Part shown: one piece after another, positions 63,436-64,000 of the stretch | How positions within the stretch are numbered: the first letter of the stretch is position 1 | Layout: each line of letters starts with the position of its first letter | From: G963691835 sp963691835 | GTDB taxonomy: Bacteria; Pseudomonadota; Alphaproteobacteria; Thalassobaculales; Thalassobaculaceae | Assembly: GCA_963691835.1 (NCBI GenBank) | Contig: OY829383.1 | Coordinates: forward strand, 1,922,001 to 1,986,000 | Direction: 5' to 3' | Length of the DNA stretch: 64,000 nucleotides | The notes under the pieces: generated by a model | Databases searched by the model: none | What the model saw: the letters and a program-made list of their open reading frames with translations, nothing else | What the model was told of the DNA's origin: nothing | Translations under genes and position numbers: made by a program

Positions 63436-64000
63436 GCTCCAGAGGCTCCTGAACCGTGGGGTCCAGACGGAGATAGGTGGGCCAGGAGCCCGCCGCAACC
63501 TGATCGAGGCTCGGCGTGGGCTGACCGAGCCTCATCCGGTACATCCAAACGTTCGTTAGAACCTTTTCAATGAAGTTCCGGGTCTCACCCGACGGAATGG
63601 ACTCGATGAACAGCAAGGGATCCCCTTTGAAGTCCACCTTCTTGCTCCATTTCCGGAGATTGCCGGGACCGGCGTTATAGGCTGCCAGCAAACGGAACAG
63701 GTTCCCGTCGACCGCCGGATGGTCCAGCAGATGACGGATGTACCGGCGGCCCAACAGCATGTTGATTTCCGGATCGTACAGCTTCTTGCGGCCGATATCG
63801 GTCACCCCCTGATCGTTGGCGACGAATTTGGCCGTGCGCGGCATCAGCTGCATGAGGCCCCGCGCGCCGCGGCGGCTACGGGCGTCCGGATTGAAGTGTG
63901 ACTCCTGACGCATGATCCCGAAGATCAATGCCCGGTCCACGTCGAACGTGTCCCTCGTCTCCCAGGACGGGACGGGGAAAAGCGCTGCGAAATAGGGCCG
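63422..64000 (-). CDS. Soluble lytic murein transglycosylase, C-terminal part
   Basis: The 192 visible residues continue to the window edge, so the start is missing. They include FPVPSWETRDTF and the SLT core: MRQESHFNPDARSRRGARGLMQLMP, with the catalytic Glu in RQES, then AYNAGPGN and RVYMYR-like end (VWMYRMRLGQ). Slt70-type enzymes cleave glycan strands to give 1,6-anhydro ends during wall turnover. The large superhelical N-terminal region should lie beyond the window. Followed by moaB with a 14-base overlap. Confidence 0.93.
   Translation of the reverse strand, partial: RPYFAALFPVPSWETRDTFDVDRALIFGIMRQESHFNPDARSRRGARGLMQLMPRTAKFVANDQGVTDIGRKKLYDPEINMLLGRRYIRHLLDHPAVDGNLFRLLAAYNAGPGNLRKWSKKVDFKGDPLLFIESIPSGETRNFIEKVLTNVWMYRMRLGQPTPSLDQVAAGSWPTYLRLDPTVQEPLEHARN

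Overview
The window (about 64 kb, G+C-rich, densely coding) looks like chromosomal DNA from an alphaproteobacterium, probably of the Rhodospirillales type. The grounds are a giant (about 1,600-residue) NAD-glutamate dehydrogenase, the coaBC-dut-moeB and fabA-fabB-fabI runs, a double-length dCTP deaminase, a ribA with a non-catalytic N-terminal half, a DUF4169 protein and PodJ-like polar-organiser proteins. The organism call is inference. I see no phage, insertion sequence, CRISPR array or rRNA. Two tRNA genes are present: Arg(CCG) and Gln(TTG).

Layout. 1-4 kb: the end of a GT61 glycosyltransferase, a membrane LuxR-type regulator divergent from a Tat-exported multicopper oxidase, and a DUF5672 protein. 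4-12.5 kb: tRNA-Arg, NAD-GDH, an Atg22/UMF1-type MFS protein, a crotonase and a GAF/PAS protein. 12.6-20.3 kb: a cysteine-dioxygenase-like cupin, a GNAT plus TTC38-like TPR pair, a class A penicillin-binding protein, a Bcr/CflA exporter and a class III nucleotide cyclase. 20.4-25.3 kb: a Nfu/NifU protein, an exported polysaccharide deacetylase, tsaB-rimI, an XRE regulator next to an AT-rich gap, and a BKACE-family enzyme. 25.5-30.7 kb: two housekeeping operons (coaBC-dut-moeB; fabA-fabB-fabI) with stop/start overlaps. 30.8-37.3 kb: a large MscS channel, a sugar O-methyltransferase, an alpha/beta hydrolase, a DxD glycosyltransferase and a 62-residue small protein followed by a strong terminator. 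37.3-39.3 kb: dcd and recX, divergent.

39.3-44.7 kb is the most unusual metabolic region. A leftward, translationally coupled trio (leaderless NMT1/THI5-like binding protein and two tandem PuuE-type deacetylases) faces a rightward pair (hydantoinase/dihydropyrimidinase-type amidohydrolase and a Bcr/CflA MFS transporter). All of the soluble members belong to families that act on cyclic amides, ureides or pyrimidines, so I infer a small catabolic or salvage module. The amidohydrolase carries an in-frame TGA where its relatives usually have Trp, which separates its metal ligands.

44.7-54.4 kb: a YgjP-like metallopeptidase, another Bcr/CflA exporter, a bicupin, ribA, an arylformamidase-like hydrolase with DUF427, then an OmpR-type response regulator, an MBL hydrolase, a methyltransferase and a membrane adenylate cyclase, and tRNA-Gln. 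54.5-64 kb is an envelope/polarity region: three tandem genes sharing a PodJ-type N-terminal module (the third with a membrane segment, Sel1 repeats and a peptidoglycan-binding domain), an L,D-transpeptidase, an unassigned conserved protein, DUF4169, a phosphotransferase, a TIGR04283-type glycosyltransferase, moaB and a partial lytic transglycosylase.
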